NCBI RefSeq assembly: GCF_009828015.1
Contig: NZ_WTYG01000002.1
Location: 577,360-641,359 of the forward strand
Source of the DNA: Qipengyuania citrea
Lineage (GTDB): Bacteria; Pseudomonadota; Alphaproteobacteria; Sphingomonadales; Sphingomonadaceae
DNA: 64,000 bases
Reading direction: 5' to 3'
The notes under the pieces were generated by a model. It ran no database searches and was not told the DNA's origin. It saw only the letters and a list, made by a program, of their open reading frames with translations. A program made the position numbers and the translations under genes. This document shows, in pieces, positions 1-9,895 of this stretch (the stretch's first letter is position 1; each line of letters starts with the position of its first letter).

Positions 1-628
1 CGGCGCGGCCAGCCGCGTCGGCGCGCAGCACAGCCAGAATTACGGTCCGTGGTACGCCAGCGTGCCGGGCCTCGTGGTGATCGCTCCCTACGATGCTGCC
101 GATGCCAAGGGGCTGATGAAAGCCGCCATCCGCTGCGAAGACCCCGTCGTCTTTCTCGAGAACGAACTCGTTTATGGGCGCAGCTTCGACGTCCCCGATC
201 TCGATGACTACGTCCTGCCGATTGGCAAGGCGCGGATCATGCGCGAGGGAACGGATGTCACGATCGTCGCCTATTCGATCGCGGTCGGCCTCGCGCTGGA
301 GGCAGCGGACGAGCTGGCGGACGAAGGCATCGATGCCGAGGTGATCGATCTGCGCACGCTGCGCCCGCTGGACCGGGAAGCGATCCTCACCTCGCTGGCG
401 AAGACCAATCGTCTGGTCATCGCGGAAGAGGGGTGGCCGACATGCTCGATCGCATCCGAGGTCATGGCAATCTGCATGGAAGACGGTTTCGACCATCTCG
501 ACGCGCCGGTAACGCGCGTGTGCGACGAGGACGTGCCGCTGCCCTATGCCGCCAATCTCGAGAAGCTGGCCCTGATCGACACCCCGCGTATCGTCGCTGC
601 CGCCAAGAAGGTCTGCTATCGCGACTGA
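1..628 (+). CDS. pdhB: Pyruvate dehydrogenase E1 component, beta subunit (3' part)
   Basis: Beta subunit of the thiamine-diphosphate E1 enzyme, which decarboxylates pyruvate and acetylates the lipoyl groups of E2. The frame is open from base 2, so the true start lies to the left. The visible 208 residues begin inside the transketolase pyrimidine-binding domain ([12 protein letters not shown], then [10 protein letters not shown]) and continue through the whole transketolase C-terminal domain ([20 protein letters not shown]). The N-terminal lipoyl domain found in many alphaproteobacterial PdhB proteins would be outside the window. PdhC and Lpd of the same complex lie about 35 kb away at 34-38 kb, so the complex genes are split. 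A branched-chain or acetoin E1 beta is possible but fits less well. Confidence 0.93.
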   Translation, partial: GAASRVGAQHSQNYGPWYASVPGLVVIAPYDAADAKGLMKAAIRCEDPVVFLENELVYGRSFDVPDLDDYVLPIGKARIMREGTDVTIVAYSIAVGLALEAADELADEGIDAEVIDLRTLRPLDREAILTSLAKTNRLVIAEEGWPTCSIASEVMAICMEDGFDHLDAPVTRVCDEDVPLPYAANLEKLALIDTPRIVAAAKKVCYRD

Positions 629-629
629 T

Positions 630-1307
630 ATGGAGCAGGACCAGGCAGCCGCGGGCGACCTGCTCGACGAATGTCCGGAAGTGTCGCGCATCGCACTGGC
701 GAGTGCCGGGTCTCGGCGAGACATCTGGCTGGCCGCCTTTGCGCTCGACGGGCGCATCGGACGGATGGTGCTCGGCGCGAGCGAGCCGATGCTCGGCCAG
801 ATGCGGTTGGCATGGTGGCGCGATCAGCTAGGGGCGCCAGCGTCCGCTCGCCCGCAGGGCGATCTGCTGCTCGACCTCATCGGCAGGACATGGGCGGACA
901 ATGAATTACCGCTGCTCTCGCTGGTCGACGGGTGGGAAGCATTGCTTGGCGAACGTCCGTTTGGCGCTGCCGACATGCAGCGCTTCATCGACGGGAGAGC
1001 GGGGGTGGCTCGCGGGCTGGCTGCCCGTCTCGGGGCAGCCAATGCAGAGGTACGGGCGGAAGCGGCAGGACGGATCTGGGCCCGGGCGGACTTGGCCGCT
1101 TATGCTTCCGAGGACGGCGAACGCGATCGCGTGCTCGATCAGGAGCGGGGCGCCGCGCGGGCCGAAGGGCAGCTTCCTGCTGCGCTGCGCCCACTGGCTG
1201 TGATCGAAGGCCTCGCTCGGCGCTCGCTTCGCGCAGGGGGCGGGCCGATGCTGGGCGATCGTCTGAGTCCGCTGGTGGCCTTGCGACTGGGCCTGTTTGG
1301 ACGCTAG
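630..1307 (+). CDS. Squalene/phytoene synthase-like protein
   Basis: 225 residues. The block MRLAWWRDQL near residues 57-66 is typical of the squalene/phytoene synthase fold, including the shorter NDUFAF6-like relatives. The protein is shorter than true synthases (about 280-350 residues). Intact DXXXD prenyl-diphosphate-binding motifs are not obvious, so synthase activity should not be assumed. The start codon lies one base after the pdhB stop, which implies co-transcription with pdhB. Its role is unknown. The family assignment rests on the WWRD block and helical composition only. Confidence 0.7.
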   Translation: MEQDQAAAGDLLDECPEVSRIALASAGSRRDIWLAAFALDGRIGRMVLGASEPMLGQMRLAWWRDQLGAPASARPQGDLLLDLIGRTWADNELPLLSLVDGWEALLGERPFGAADMQRFIDGRAGVARGLAARLGAANAEVRAEAAGRIWARADLAAYASEDGERDRVLDQERGAARAEGQLPAALRPLAVIEGLARRSLRAGGGPMLGDRLSPLVALRLGLFGR

Positions 1308-1339
1308 GCTCGCTCTTAACGGCAGAAGGAGCGGGGGCC

Positions 1340-1798
1340 ATGAACCGGATCGTGCTCGGAGCGATGATTGCACTCGCCCTCGCGGGGCTGGGTGCCTTCT
1401 GGTGGCAGGGCCGCGCGCAAATCGAACGCGGCGCCCCGCCGCCGGTTCCGGCCGAGCCTGTGGTCGCCGAACCCGAGGTCCCCGCGAGCGACCCGGGCGA
1501 CATGGTCGGCCCCGCGCCGCCCGAGGCGAGCGAATTGACCAAGGAACAGCGCCGCTTTTTCCGCTACGACCGCAATCGCGACTGGCGGATCACTCGCACG
1601 GAAATGCTTTCGAGCCGCACCGACGCGTTCCGCAAGCTTGATGTGGATGGCAACAACCTGCTCGATTTCGAGGAATGGGCGGTAGCTACGGTCACCAAAT
1701 TCGAAGGCGCCGATGCCGATGGCGACAACCAGCTGACCCCGGGCGAATTTGCCACCACTGCGCCGAAACCACGGCGGAAAACTCGTTGCGCCTGCTAG
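1340..1798 (+). CDS. Membrane-anchored EF-hand protein
   Basis: 152 residues. An N-terminal hydrophobic segment (residues 4-21) acts as an anchor or uncleaved signal, followed by a Pro/Glu/Ala-rich linker to about residue 65. Then come EF-hand-like loops: [24 protein letters not shown] and [12 protein letters not shown]. The last two match the canonical DxDxNxxxxxxE pattern, so periplasmic calcium binding is likely. The ATG is chosen because AGAAGGA lies 9 bases upstream and the hydrophobic segment follows at once; a longer open frame upstream is a shadow of the preceding gene. The C-terminus is basic with two cysteines (CAC). The stop overlaps the convergent trmFO stop through the palindrome CTAG. 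Confidence 0.8.
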   Translation: MNRIVLGAMIALALAGLGAFWWQGRAQIERGAPPPVPAEPVVAEPEVPASDPGDMVGPAPPEASELTKEQRRFFRYDRNRDWRITRTEMLSSRTDAFRKLDVDGNNLLDFEEWAVATVTKFEGADADGDNQLTPGEFATTAPKPRRKTRCAC

Positions 1799-3162
1799 GC
1801 GGGGACGGCTTCCATCGCTCCGAGCCACTGCCCGAAGTCTTCCTTGGCCCGGTTGGTGTAGGCTTCCTTGCGCACTTTTTTGCCAACGTCATGAAGTGGC
1901 GGGAAGAGCCCGAAATTGACGTTCATCGGCTGGAAGGTCGCGGCTTCCGCATCGCCGGTGATATGTGATAGCAGCGCGCCGAATGCCGAGGTCCGCGGCG
2001 GCGCCGACCATTCGTGACCGGCCAGTTCCGCAGCGGCCATGAGTCCTGCCATCAGGCCGACGGCAGAACTCTCGACATAGCCTTCGCAGCCGGTGATCTG
2101 GCCAGCGAAGCGGATGTGCGCGCCGCCCTTCAACCGCAGCTGGCGATCGAGCACTAGCGGCGAATTGATGAAGGTGTTGCGGTGCAGCCCGCCCAGCCGC
2201 GCGAATTCGGCACTCTCTAGACCCGGGATCGTGCGGAAAAGCTCGATTTGCGCGCCATATTTGAGTTTGGTCTGGAAGCCGACCATGTTCCATAGCGTGC
2301 CGAGCTTGTTGTCCTGTCGCAGCTGCACCACCGCATAGGGCCAGCGCCCCTGCGGGTGTTCCTCGCTGGTGTCGTAGGGATTGTCGAGCCCGACGCCCTT
2401 CATCGGGCCGTAGCGCAGCGTCTCGACACCGCGCGCGGCCATCACCTCGATCGGCATGCAGCCATCGAAATAGGGCGTGTCGGCTTCCCATTCCTTGAAT
2501 TCGGTCTTGTCGCCGTCGATCAGGCCTTGGTGGAAGGCGAGATACTGCTCCTTGGTCATCGGACAGTTGATGTAATCGCCGTCCTCATTGCTCGCCGCGG
2601 TGCGTTTGTTCCAGCGCGACTGGATCCAGCACTTGCTCATGTCGATGCTGTCGCGGTGCACGATCGGCGCGATGGCATCGAAGAAAGCGAGCCGGTCCTG
2701 CCCGGTGGCGCCGACAATGCTTTCTGCCAGAGTCTGCGCGGTCAGCGGTCCCGTGGCGACGATCGTCGGCCCTTCGGCGGGCAAAGCGTCGACCCGTTCG
2801 CGCACCACGGTGACATTGGGATGTTCTTCCAGCGTGCGCTGCACCTCGGCGGAAAAGACGTCGCGGTCGACCGCCATGGCCGAACCCGCGGGGACGCGCG
2901 CGACTTCGCCGGCCCGCATAACGATGCTGTCGAGCCGGCGCATTTCGTGATGCAGCAGTCCGACCGCGTTCTTGGTATCGTCGTCCGAACGGAAGCTGTT
3001 CGAACAGACCAGTTCGGCCAGACCGTCGGTCTGGTGCGCTGGCGTCATCTCGCCGCTGCCGCGCATTTCGGACAGCCGCACCTTGAAGCCGCGCTGCGCC
3101 AGTTGCCAGGCCGCCTCGCTGCCTGCGAGGCCGCCACCGATTATGTGGATATCATGGGTCAT
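1795..3162 (-). CDS. trmFO: Methylenetetrahydrofolate-tRNA (uracil-5-)-methyltransferase TrmFO
   Basis: Folate- and FAD-dependent enzyme that makes 5-methyluridine at tRNA position 54, the T-loop, in the cytoplasm. 455 residues, normal for the family. The Rossmann FAD motif [12 protein letters not shown] starts at residue 8. Cys53 (LVCSNSF) and Cys235 (DGCMPIE) match the two functional cysteines of the Bacillus enzyme (53 and 226). The absence of a C-terminal GidA-type extension separates it from MnmG. It converges on the EF-hand gene with a 4-base overlap of stops and is divergent from the YhhN-family gene across 53 bases. Confidence 0.95.
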   Translation of the reverse strand: MTHDIHIIGGGLAGSEAAWQLAQRGFKVRLSEMRGSGEMTPAHQTDGLAELVCSNSFRSDDDTKNAVGLLHHEMRRLDSIVMRAGEVARVPAGSAMAVDRDVFSAEVQRTLEEHPNVTVVRERVDALPAEGPTIVATGPLTAQTLAESIVGATGQDRLAFFDAIAPIVHRDSIDMSKCWIQSRWNKRTAASNEDGDYINCPMTKEQYLAFHQGLIDGDKTEFKEWEADTPYFDGCMPIEVMAARGVETLRYGPMKGVGLDNPYDTSEEHPQGRWPYAVVQLRQDNKLGTLWNMVGFQTKLKYGAQIELFRTIPGLESAEFARLGGLHRNTFINSPLVLDRQLRLKGGAHIRFAGQITGCEGYVESSAVGLMAGLMAAAELAGHEWSAPPRTSAFGALLSHITGDAEAATFQPMNVNFGLFPPLHDVGKKVRKEAYTNRAKEDFGQWLGAMEAVPA

Positions 3163-3215
3163 CGCGCGCGCCCTAGTGCTTGCATGGCCCCTTCGACAAG
3201 GCCTAGCGTCGTGCG

Positions 3216-3884
3216 ATGCCGCATCGCGCCCTTATCAAGCAACGGCCCTGGCTGCTGGCCAGCCTCGTCGCCGGCGTTTCCTATTTTTTCGTTGCCGACG
3301 ATCCGATCGGCGGCGCATGGCTGATGCTGTGGAAAGGGGCCGGGGTCGGATTTCTGGCGCTCTACGCTGCCTTTCGCACCCGGGGTTTCGACGGTTTGCT
3401 GATTGCCGGCGCGCTCACGCTGGGCGCATTGGGCGATGTGACACTGGAGATCAGCTTCCTGATCGGGGGGGCGTTGTTCGCGCTCGGCCATGCAGTCGCG
3501 ATCATCCTGTATTTGCGCAATCGCCGTGCAAGCACCAGCAGCAGTCAAATCCTTACGGGTGGCAGCCTGCTTCTGCTGACACCCCTTATCGCTGGTTTGA
3601 TTGCCTATCCGATGCCGAACTGGATCGTCGCCACGGCCTATTCCGCAGTGGTTGGGGGCATGGCAGCTGCCGCCTGGACGAGCCGCTTTCCGCGGTACCG
3701 GGTGGGCCTCGGTGCGGTAATGTTCGTGGTGAGTGATCTGCTGATCTTCGCACGCGAAGCAGCGGCCCTGCCCGATTTCGCCACCGCATGGACAATCTGG
3801 CCCCTCTATTTCGGCGGGCAGTTTCTTATCGCGACCGGCGTGGTGCAGACGCTGCGCATGGATCGGCGGCCGGACAAAACCTGA
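3216..3884 (+). CDS. Lysoplasmalogenase-like YhhN/TMEM86 family membrane protein
   Basis: 222 residues, almost entirely hydrophobic, with about seven or eight predicted transmembrane helices. The spacing and the conserved acidic residues within helices (FFVADD near residue 24, GALGDVTLE near 71) fit the YhhN/TMEM86 family. Members hydrolyse the vinyl-ether bond of lysoplasmalogens in animals; the bacterial substrate is unclear. It stands alone, divergent from trmFO and convergent with gyrA, so it is probably transcribed by itself. The family call is good; enzymatic activity is inferred only from family membership. Confidence 0.8.
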   Translation: MPHRALIKQRPWLLASLVAGVSYFFVADDPIGGAWLMLWKGAGVGFLALYAAFRTRGFDGLLIAGALTLGALGDVTLEISFLIGGALFALGHAVAIILYLRNRRASTSSSQILTGGSLLLLTPLIAGLIAYPMPNWIVATAYSAVVGGMAAAAWTSRFPRYRVGLGAVMFVVSDLLIFAREAAALPDFATAWTIWPLYFGGQFLIATGVVQTLRMDRRPDKT

Positions 3885-3905
3885 TCCAGGGCCCGAGGGC
3901 CAACG

Positions 3906-3931
3906 GGGCCGGACCAATGCAGGACCGGCCC
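3906..3931. terminator. Weak hairpin between convergent genes
   Basis: GGGCCGG at 3906-3912 pairs with CCGGCCC at 3925-3931 around a 12-base loop, in the 55-base gap between the YhhN-family gene and gyrA, which converge here. There is no run of T on either side, so intrinsic termination is doubtful. Confidence 0.3.
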
Positions 3932-3939
3932 TCTGATCG

Positions 3940-6777
3940 TCAGCCGCCCGGTTCGCCTTCGATATTCTTGTCCGAATGCGCGGTGGTGTAGGGCTCGGTC
4001 TTGTCGAGCCCGCCACGGTCGGCAATCTCGTCCGCTACCGCTTCCTCAGCCGGGTTTTCGGGTTCCTCATTCTCGTCGATCCTCGCGGCACCGACGATCT
4101 GTTCACCCTTGGCGACGTTGAAGACACGGACGCCCGACGAGCCGCGCCCCGAGATCGAGAAGCCTTCGTGCGTCTCGAACCCGTTCTCAAGCATATGCCG
4201 GAATTGCAGCGGCAACCGGATCAGCTTGGCGCGGTCCGTCACCAGCATCAGCTGCATGCCATGCCGGACCGGGAAGCTGGCCACCACGTGCCCGTTGCGG
4301 TCGGGGTTGCTGGTGGGTTCGCCGATATTCGTAAGCCCCTGACCGCCGCGGCCGGTCGTGCGGTATTCGTAGGCGGAAGAGATCTTGCCGTAGCCATTGG
4401 CTGTCAGCGTCAGGATGAACTCTTCCTGCTCGGCCATTTCCTCGACCTTTGCCGCGTCGAGGGTGGGGGCATTCTCGTTGTTCTTCCAGTCGGCAGCGCG
4501 CAAATAGGCATCGCGAACTTCGGTGTCGCGTTCGCCGGTGACGAGCACCGCCATCGAGACGACCTTTTCGCCCTCCTTGAGCTTCATCCCGCGAACCCCG
4601 ATGCCCGTCCGGCTCTTGGTTTCGCGCGCGTCAGTGGCGGAGAAGCGGATGGCCTTGCCGGCATCGGATGCGAGGAAGATTTCCTGATCTTCGCGCAGCA
4701 GCCGCACGCCGATCAACCGGTCGCCACTACCTTCGACGAAGCCCATGGCGTATTTGCCATTGCTGGGGACGTTGGTGAAGGCGTCCATCGAATTGCGCCG
4801 CACCATCCCCTGCTCGGTGGCGAAGACGATGTTGAGCGCGCTCCATTCGCTTTCGTCCTCGGGCAGGGGGAGCACGTTGGTCACGCGTTCATCGTCGCCC
4901 AGCGGAAGCAGATTGACCATCGGACGGCCCTTGGTCTGGGGGCCGCCTTCGGGCAGCTTCCATACCTTGAGGCGATAGACGCGGCCGGTATTGGTGAAGA
5001 AAAGCACGGGGTTATGTGTCGAAGTGACGAACATTTCGACGACCGCGTCTTCGTCCTTGGTCGCCATGCCGCTGCGACCCTTGCCGCCGCGCGCTTGCGC
5101 ACGGAAGGCATCGAGCGGAGTGCGCTTGATGTACCCTCCATGGGTGACCGTGACGACCATTTCCTCGCGCTCGATCAGGTCTTCGTCCTCGATCCCGTCC
5201 CATGCGGGGGCGATTTCGCTGATACGAGGGGTGGCGTAGGTGTTGCGGATTTCTTCGAGCTCTTCGCGCAGCACGCCGTAGAGCTTTACGCGGTCGGCGA
5301 GGATCGAGAGGTATTCCTCGATCGCGATACTGAGTTCCTTGAGCTCGTCTCCGATCTCGTCGCGGCCCAGAGCGGTCAGACGGTGAAGCCGAAGGTCGAG
5401 GATCGCTTTGACCTGCCGTTCGGACAGGCGGTAGGTCCCGCCCGACTGTTCGTCGGTCGGCTCGATTGCTTCGACGAGCGCGATGTATTGCGCGATGTCG
5501 CCGATCGGCCATTCCTTGACGAGCAGCTTGGCTCTCGCCTCCGCCGGATTGGGCGAACTGCGGATCATCGCCACGACCTCGTCGAGGTTGGACACGGCGA
5601 CGACCAGGCCAAGCAAGATATGCGCGCGTTCGCGGGCCTTGTTCAGTTCGAACTTCGTCCGCCGCGTGATGACCTCTTCGCGGAAGGTGATGAAGGCCTG
5701 GATGAAGTCGCGCAGCGTGAGGACTTCGGGCCGACCACCGCGGATCGCCAGCATGTTGGCAGGAAAGCTCGCCTGCGCGGGCGTGTAGCGCCAGATCTGG
5801 TTGAGGACGACTTCGGGCGAAGCATCGCGCTTGAGGTCCACCACCACGCGGACGCCTTCACGGCTCGATTCGTCACGGATGTCCGCAACGCCTTCGATCC
5901 GTTTCTCCTTGGCGGCTTCGGCGATCTTTTCGACCAGTGCGTTCTTGCCGACCTGGTAGGGGATCGCGGTGAGCACGATCGCCTGCCGATTGCCCTTGGT
6001 TTCGACTTCATGCCGCGCACGCATGAGTACCGATCCACGTCCGGTCGTGTAGGCCGAGCGTGCACCCGACTTGCCCAGGATGAGCGGGGCGGTCGGGAAA
6101 TCGGGACCGGGGATGATCTCGAACAGCTCTTCCGAGGTTATCGCCGGGTTATCGATATAGGCAAAGCAGCCATCGATCACTTCGCCCAGATTATGCGGCG
6201 GGATATTGGTCGCCATGCCGACGGCAATGCCGCCCGCGCCGTTGACCAGCAGGTTTGGGAAGCGCGCGGGCAATACGGTCGGCTCGCGCCGCGAACCGTC
6301 GTAATTGTCCGTGAAATCGACCGTGTTCTTGTCGAGATCGTCGAGCAGCGCGTTGGCGACCCTCGCGAGCCGCGCTTCGGTATATCGCATGCTGGCCGGC
6401 GGATCGGGGTCCATCGAACCAAAGTTGCCCTGACCATCGACCAAGGGCACGCGCAGCGACCAGTCCTGCGTCATGCGGGCGAGCGCATCGTAAATCGCGG
6501 AATCGCCGTGCGGGTGATAGTTGCCCATCACGTCGCCGACGATCTTGGCGCTCTTGCGATAGGGGCGCCCGGCCACGAAGCCGCCTTCTTGGCTGGCGAA
6601 CAGGATCCGGCGGTGAACCGGCTTCAGACCGTCGCGCACATCGGGCAGCGCGCGGCTGACGATCACGCTCATCGCGTAATCGAGATAGCTCGTCTTCATC
6701 TCATCGACGATGTCGATGCGGGCGTAACCGTCACCGCCGGGGGCGGGCGTTTCCAGAATGTCGGTGTCGTCTGACAA
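3940..6777 (-). CDS. gyrA: DNA gyrase subunit A
   Basis: ATP-dependent type II topoisomerase subunit that cuts and rejoins DNA. With the TTG start at 6777 the protein has 945 residues and begins MSDDTDI, with [17 protein letters not shown] following, as in other GyrA proteins. A longer frame to 6870 also opens with TTG and adds about 31 unconserved residues. The active-site tyrosine is Tyr132 (RYTEARLA). Quinolone-region residues are the sensitive-type Ser93 and Asp97 ([10 protein letters not shown]; Escherichia coli 83 and 87). The GyrA box, QARGGKG near residues 561-567, is intact, so the C-terminal beta-pinwheel should wrap DNA. The tail is acidic. Only a weak GGA precedes the TTG. Confidence 0.96.
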   Translation of the reverse strand: MSDDTDILETPAPGGDGYARIDIVDEMKTSYLDYAMSVIVSRALPDVRDGLKPVHRRILFASQEGGFVAGRPYRKSAKIVGDVMGNYHPHGDSAIYDALARMTQDWSLRVPLVDGQGNFGSMDPDPPASMRYTEARLARVANALLDDLDKNTVDFTDNYDGSRREPTVLPARFPNLLVNGAGGIAVGMATNIPPHNLGEVIDGCFAYIDNPAITSEELFEIIPGPDFPTAPLILGKSGARSAYTTGRGSVLMRARHEVETKGNRQAIVLTAIPYQVGKNALVEKIAEAAKEKRIEGVADIRDESSREGVRVVVDLKRDASPEVVLNQIWRYTPAQASFPANMLAIRGGRPEVLTLRDFIQAFITFREEVITRRTKFELNKARERAHILLGLVVAVSNLDEVVAMIRSSPNPAEARAKLLVKEWPIGDIAQYIALVEAIEPTDEQSGGTYRLSERQVKAILDLRLHRLTALGRDEIGDELKELSIAIEEYLSILADRVKLYGVLREELEEIRNTYATPRISEIAPAWDGIEDEDLIEREEMVVTVTHGGYIKRTPLDAFRAQARGGKGRSGMATKDEDAVVEMFVTSTHNPVLFFTNTGRVYRLKVWKLPEGGPQTKGRPMVNLLPLGDDERVTNVLPLPEDESEWSALNIVFATEQGMVRRNSMDAFTNVPSNGKYAMGFVEGSGDRLIGVRLLREDQEIFLASDAGKAIRFSATDARETKSRTGIGVRGMKLKEGEKVVSMAVLVTGERDTEVRDAYLRAADWKNNENAPTLDAAKVEEMAEQEEFILTLTANGYGKISSAYEYRTTGRGGQGLTNIGEPTSNPDRNGHVVASFPVRHGMQLMLVTDRAKLIRLPLQFRHMLENGFETHEGFSISGRGSSGVRVFNVAKGEQIVGAARIDENEEPENPAEEAVADEIADRGGLDKTEPYTTAHSDKNIEGEPGG

Positions 6778-7079
6778 AACGTGTAATTCCGTACTGCGAA
6801 AAACTATTTTCCGATGGCCTGCGACCCTAGGGCAAAGGGGGGGAAGGCGCCACTCGGCAATGGGAACCAAAGCCAGCTTTCGCGCGCTTTTTCCACATAT
6901 GGCTGCACAATTCCGCGATCATCACGATGAACTGCACCGCGCGGGTGCATTCAATCGCCGTTCAGCACGCTTCCGGTAGAAGAATTTGCAATGAGCGTGC
7001 ACTCGCGGCATGTCCCGCGCAGCCATTTATCCAGGTGTTCGACGCGCTCGATCCCCTTTCATCCTTGGGAGTTTACCAC
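6778..7079. other. Divergent intergenic region, gyrA / repeat protein
   Basis: About 300 bases without a convincing gene, between the divergent gyrA and the secreted repeat-protein gene. It must hold both promoters but I see no clear consensus for either. A short inverted repeat, TGCACC (6933-6938) / GGTGCA (6944-6949), could be an operator or a small hairpin. A Shine-Dalgarno GGGAG at 7067-7071 serves the right-hand gene. An open frame running left from 7080 lacks any sign of being coding. Confidence 0.5.
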
Positions 7080-8357
7080 ATGATTTTCACTCGTCTTGCC
7101 CGCAAGAACGGCGCGGCTTCCACCCTCGCGCTAGCCTTGGCGCTGGCCACAGGGGGCGCTGTCGGCCTGGCAGCCATCGAGGCACCCGCATTCGCGCAGA
7201 AGAAGCCGAAGTATTCGAAGGCCTTCATCGCAGCATATTCGCCGCTCGAGACGGCGCTCGGCGCTGAAACCGTCGATCCTGCCGCAGTCAAGGCAGCCGT
7301 CCCCGCAGTCGTCGGTGCCATCGAAAACGCGTCGGATCGCCATGCTGCCGGCGGCGCGATCGTGAACGCGGGCCAGAAGCTCAATGACATGGGCCTGATC
7401 CTCCAGGGTCTCGAACTCATGCTTGAAAGCGGGCAGGTTGCTCCCGAGCAGCTGGGCATGGTCAATCTCCAGACCGGCCAGATCGCCTTTAACCAGAAGC
7501 AGTACGGGAAGGCTCGCACCTATCTCCAGGCTGCACTGGATGCCGGATACACCGAGAACAATCCCGAAGGCATCATTGCGGAAAGCTATTTCGCCGAAGA
7601 GCGTGATGCGGAAGGCCTTGCCTATCTTTCGGGCGTGATCGATGCACGCAAGAGCGCCGGTCAGCCGGTCGACGAAACCTGGCTCCAGCGTGGCCTGGCT
7701 GTCGCCTATCGCGCCTCTATGACCGAGGACGCGCAGAAGTTCGCTGGCTGGTACGTCGCCGACTATCCCAGCGAAACCAGCTGGCGCGACGCGATCGCCA
7801 TCCTGCTGAATACCGGCGGATACGAAAAGCCGGAAACGCTCGACCTGCTTCGTCTCGGCCGCCGCGTCGGCACGCTCAACGACGACCGCATCTATCTCGA
7901 ATATGTCGAGGCGGCCGATTACCGCCGTCTGCCCGCCGAAGTGGTTTCGGTGATCGACGAGGGTGTCGAGAAGGGAATGCTGGCGGCTGACGATCCCTAC
8001 GTCACCGATACACGCAGCGAGGCGGCCGGCCGTGTTGCAGCCGATCGCGCCGATATGGACACCCTCCTCGCCGACGCGCGCGCGGATGGTGCCGGTGTCC
8101 GCACGGTAATGGCTGCAGGCGACGCGCTGCTCAGCCTCGAACGTCCCGCGGAGGCCGAGGAGTTTTATCGCAAAGCCGCCGGGATGGCTGGCGCCGAGGC
8201 GCCGATGGCGCTGACCCGCCTGGGCATTGCGCAGTTCGACCAGGGTAAGTTCGCTGAAGCCGAAGCGACCTTCAACGAAGTGGAAGGTCCGCGTGACGCG
8301 ATCGCCAACCTCTGGGCAATCTACGCCGCGCAGCAGACTTCGGGCACTGCGATGTAA
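7080..8357 (+). CDS. Secreted TPR-like helical-repeat protein
   Basis: 425 residues. A signal peptide is clear: basic MIFTRLARKNG, a hydrophobic Ala/Leu stretch and an APAFAQ cleavage region near residue 40. The mature part is all helix, with several TPR-like pairs (for example residues 140-175 around TGQIAFNQKQYGKARTYL and a final unit with IAQFDQGKFAEAEATF near 385-410). A periplasmic scaffold or protein-protein interaction role is likely; no enzymatic motif is seen. The ATG is supported by GGGAG 8 bases upstream. It is probably monocistronic, since a strong hairpin terminator follows. Confidence 0.8.
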   Translation: MIFTRLARKNGAASTLALALALATGGAVGLAAIEAPAFAQKKPKYSKAFIAAYSPLETALGAETVDPAAVKAAVPAVVGAIENASDRHAAGGAIVNAGQKLNDMGLILQGLELMLESGQVAPEQLGMVNLQTGQIAFNQKQYGKARTYLQAALDAGYTENNPEGIIAESYFAEERDAEGLAYLSGVIDARKSAGQPVDETWLQRGLAVAYRASMTEDAQKFAGWYVADYPSETSWRDAIAILLNTGGYEKPETLDLLRLGRRVGTLNDDRIYLEYVEAADYRRLPAEVVSVIDEGVEKGMLAADDPYVTDTRSEAAGRVAADRADMDTLLADARADGAGVRTVMAAGDALLSLERPAEAEEFYRKAAGMAGAEAPMALTRLGIAQFDQGKFAEAEATFNEVEGPRDAIANLWAIYAAQQTSGTAM

Positions 8358-8381
8358 GGGCTGACAGCCTAAGAATTGCAG

Positions 8382-8413
8382 AAGGGCGCGGGCTACGGCT
8401 CGCGCCCTTTTTC
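8382..8413. terminator. Bidirectional rho-independent terminator
   Basis: A nine-base-pair GC-rich stem, AAGGGCGCG (8382-8390) with CGCGCCCTT (8401-8409), and a 10-base loop are followed on the plus strand by T residues. A complementary A-rich flank on the minus strand lets it serve the convergent NYN-domain gene too. Confidence 0.85.
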
Positions 8414-8414
8414 G

Positions 8415-9134
8415 TTAGCGCAACCGCTTGACGAAGCTCTGGCCATTCCCGCGCCGCTCGACGGAAAAATTGGGAATCGTCTCGATCAGGTCGGTGAGAC
8501 GCGCAAAACCGTAATTGCGCGTGTCGAAGCTTGACCGGTTGCCCGCGCGCTGTCCGACTTCGGACAGGTTGGCATAGCCCTTGTCGTCGCGCTTGCTGGC
8601 GGCATAGGCGTCGAACAGCAGGTCTAGCAAATCCTGGTCGAGGACGTTCGATGCCTTGCTCGGCCCGCCTTCCTTGGGGGTGTCCTTTTCCGCCTTGATC
8701 AGCGCATTCACGTCGATGAAACGCGTGCATGCCTGGCGGAATGCCTCAGGGGTTTTGGCACCGCCGAACCCGTAGACCGGCAGGCCGTCCTGCCGGATGC
8801 GCATCGCAAGCGGCATGAAGTCGCTGTCCGAGCTCATGATCCCGAACCCATGGACCCGGCCGCGATAGAGCAGGTCCATCGCGTCGATCGTCATCTTCAT
8901 GTCGGTAGCGTTCTTGCCCTTGGTCATGTCGAACTGCTGCTGCGGTTCGATGCCATAGCGATGCATCAGATCGATCCAGCCCTTGAGGCTCGTCTTGCGC
9001 CAATTGCCATAGGCGCGGCGGATGTTCACCTGGCCCAGTTCGGCAAGCACGGTGAGCACCGGATCAATGCCCGAAGGACTGGCATTATCCGAATCGATGA
9101 GAAGAGCGATATTGCGTTGTTCGATATCCGACAT
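8415..9134 (-). CDS. NYN-domain putative RNase with C-terminal LOTUS/OST-HTH domain
   Basis: 239 residues. The N-terminal NYN (PIN-like) nuclease domain has the acidic metal-site motifs ALLIDSDN (Asp14, Asp16), KNATDMKMTIDAMDLL and MSSDSDFMPLA. A linker near residues 145-170 leads to a C-terminal OST-HTH/LOTUS domain (GYANLSEVG, RNYGFARLTDLI, NGQSFVKRL). This is the LabA/DUF88 architecture, thought to act on RNA. The start at MSDIEQ is preferred because GGAAG lies 5 bases upstream; an ATG 12 bases earlier is possible. It is downstream of the carbonic anhydrase gene and may share its transcript. The biological target is unknown. Confidence 0.85.
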   Translation of the reverse strand: MSDIEQRNIALLIDSDNASPSGIDPVLTVLAELGQVNIRRAYGNWRKTSLKGWIDLMHRYGIEPQQQFDMTKGKNATDMKMTIDAMDLLYRGRVHGFGIMSSDSDFMPLAMRIRQDGLPVYGFGGAKTPEAFRQACTRFIDVNALIKAEKDTPKEGGPSKASNVLDQDLLDLLFDAYAASKRDDKGYANLSEVGQRAGNRSSFDTRNYGFARLTDLIETIPNFSVERRGNGQSFVKRLR

Positions 9135-9171
9135 ATGCGCTTCCATGACCGCAAGCCGGGTCACGCGCAAG

Positions 9172-9810
9172 TCACGGGGCGGGGGCGAATTCTCCGCTTT
9201 CCTCGTCGAGCAGGTGCAGAATCCCGTCGGAAATGGCGAAATAGGCGCCCCGCAGGGTGAGACTGCCATTGCCTTCCTTTTCCTGCACGCAGGGGAAGGT
9301 GCGAAGGTTCTCCAGGCTGACCTTGACCGCGGCCAGTTCCATTGCGCGTTCGGCGATGCGGCCGCTCGTGCCCTTTTCCACAGCGATCGGTTCTCGCACC
9401 GCGTCGAGCATGTCGATCCAGTGCGCCACGAACCCGCCTTCGCCCAGCGCGTTGCCATGCAGGTCCTGCGTCAGCGCAGCCTTGCACCCCCCGCACATGC
9501 CATGGCCCATGACCACCACTTCGCGGACCTTGAGGAACTGGACAGCGAATTCGAGCGCCGCGGATACGCCGTGCCGGCCGGGCGTCGTTTCGAACGGCGG
9601 GACCAGCGCGGCAACATTACGCACCACGAAAATCTCGCCCGGATCGACATCGAAAATCTGGGCGGGGTCGACGCGGCTGTCGGAGCAGGCGATCACCATG
9701 ACCTGCGGCGACTGGCCTTCCCTGAGCTGTTCCCAGCGGTCGTGCTGTTTGTGCCAGTCGCCTTCGCGAAAGCGGCCGTAACCCTGGATCATCTGTTCGA
9801 AAGTCTTCAT
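9172..9810 (-). CDS. Beta-class carbonic anhydrase
   Basis: Zinc enzyme that interconverts carbon dioxide and bicarbonate in the cytoplasm. 212 residues. The zinc ligands and catalytic pair are visible: Cys42, Asp44 and Arg46 in ACSDSR, then His103 and Cys106 in GHGMCGGC. The start is placed at MKTFEQMIQGYGRF, where family similarity begins; an upstream in-frame start adds 16 unlikely residues. It is divergent from lipA across 85 bases and followed by the NYN gene 37 bases downstream. The family identity is firm. Confidence 0.94.
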   Translation of the reverse strand: MKTFEQMIQGYGRFREGDWHKQHDRWEQLREGQSPQVMVIACSDSRVDPAQIFDVDPGEIFVVRNVAALVPPFETTPGRHGVSAALEFAVQFLKVREVVVMGHGMCGGCKAALTQDLHGNALGEGGFVAHWIDMLDAVREPIAVEKGTSGRIAERAMELAAVKVSLENLRTFPCVQEKEGNGSLTLRGAYFAISDGILHLLDEESGEFAPAP

Positions 9811-9895
9811 GCGATCATCGCTGCCGTGAAATGGTCCCGGTGGCAAGGGGCGGCGCATAGCTATGCGGGTTGCCGTTGGCGGGCAGGGGGCCTAG

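Noticed and set aside
3976-6774. Open frame of 932 codons antisense to gyrA
   Set aside because: It mirrors gyrA codon use in a GC-rich gene; no domain motifs or good start site, and gyrA is unmistakable.
6933-6949. Short inverted repeat TGCACC/GGTGCA as a defined operator
   Set aside because: Six base pairs can occur by chance in 300 bases; listed only as part of the intergenic region.
8415-9458. Longer NYN protein extending into the carbonic anhydrase gene
   Set aside because: The N-terminal 108 residues are out-of-frame carbonic-anhydrase text, and a Shine-Dalgarno marks the later ATG.
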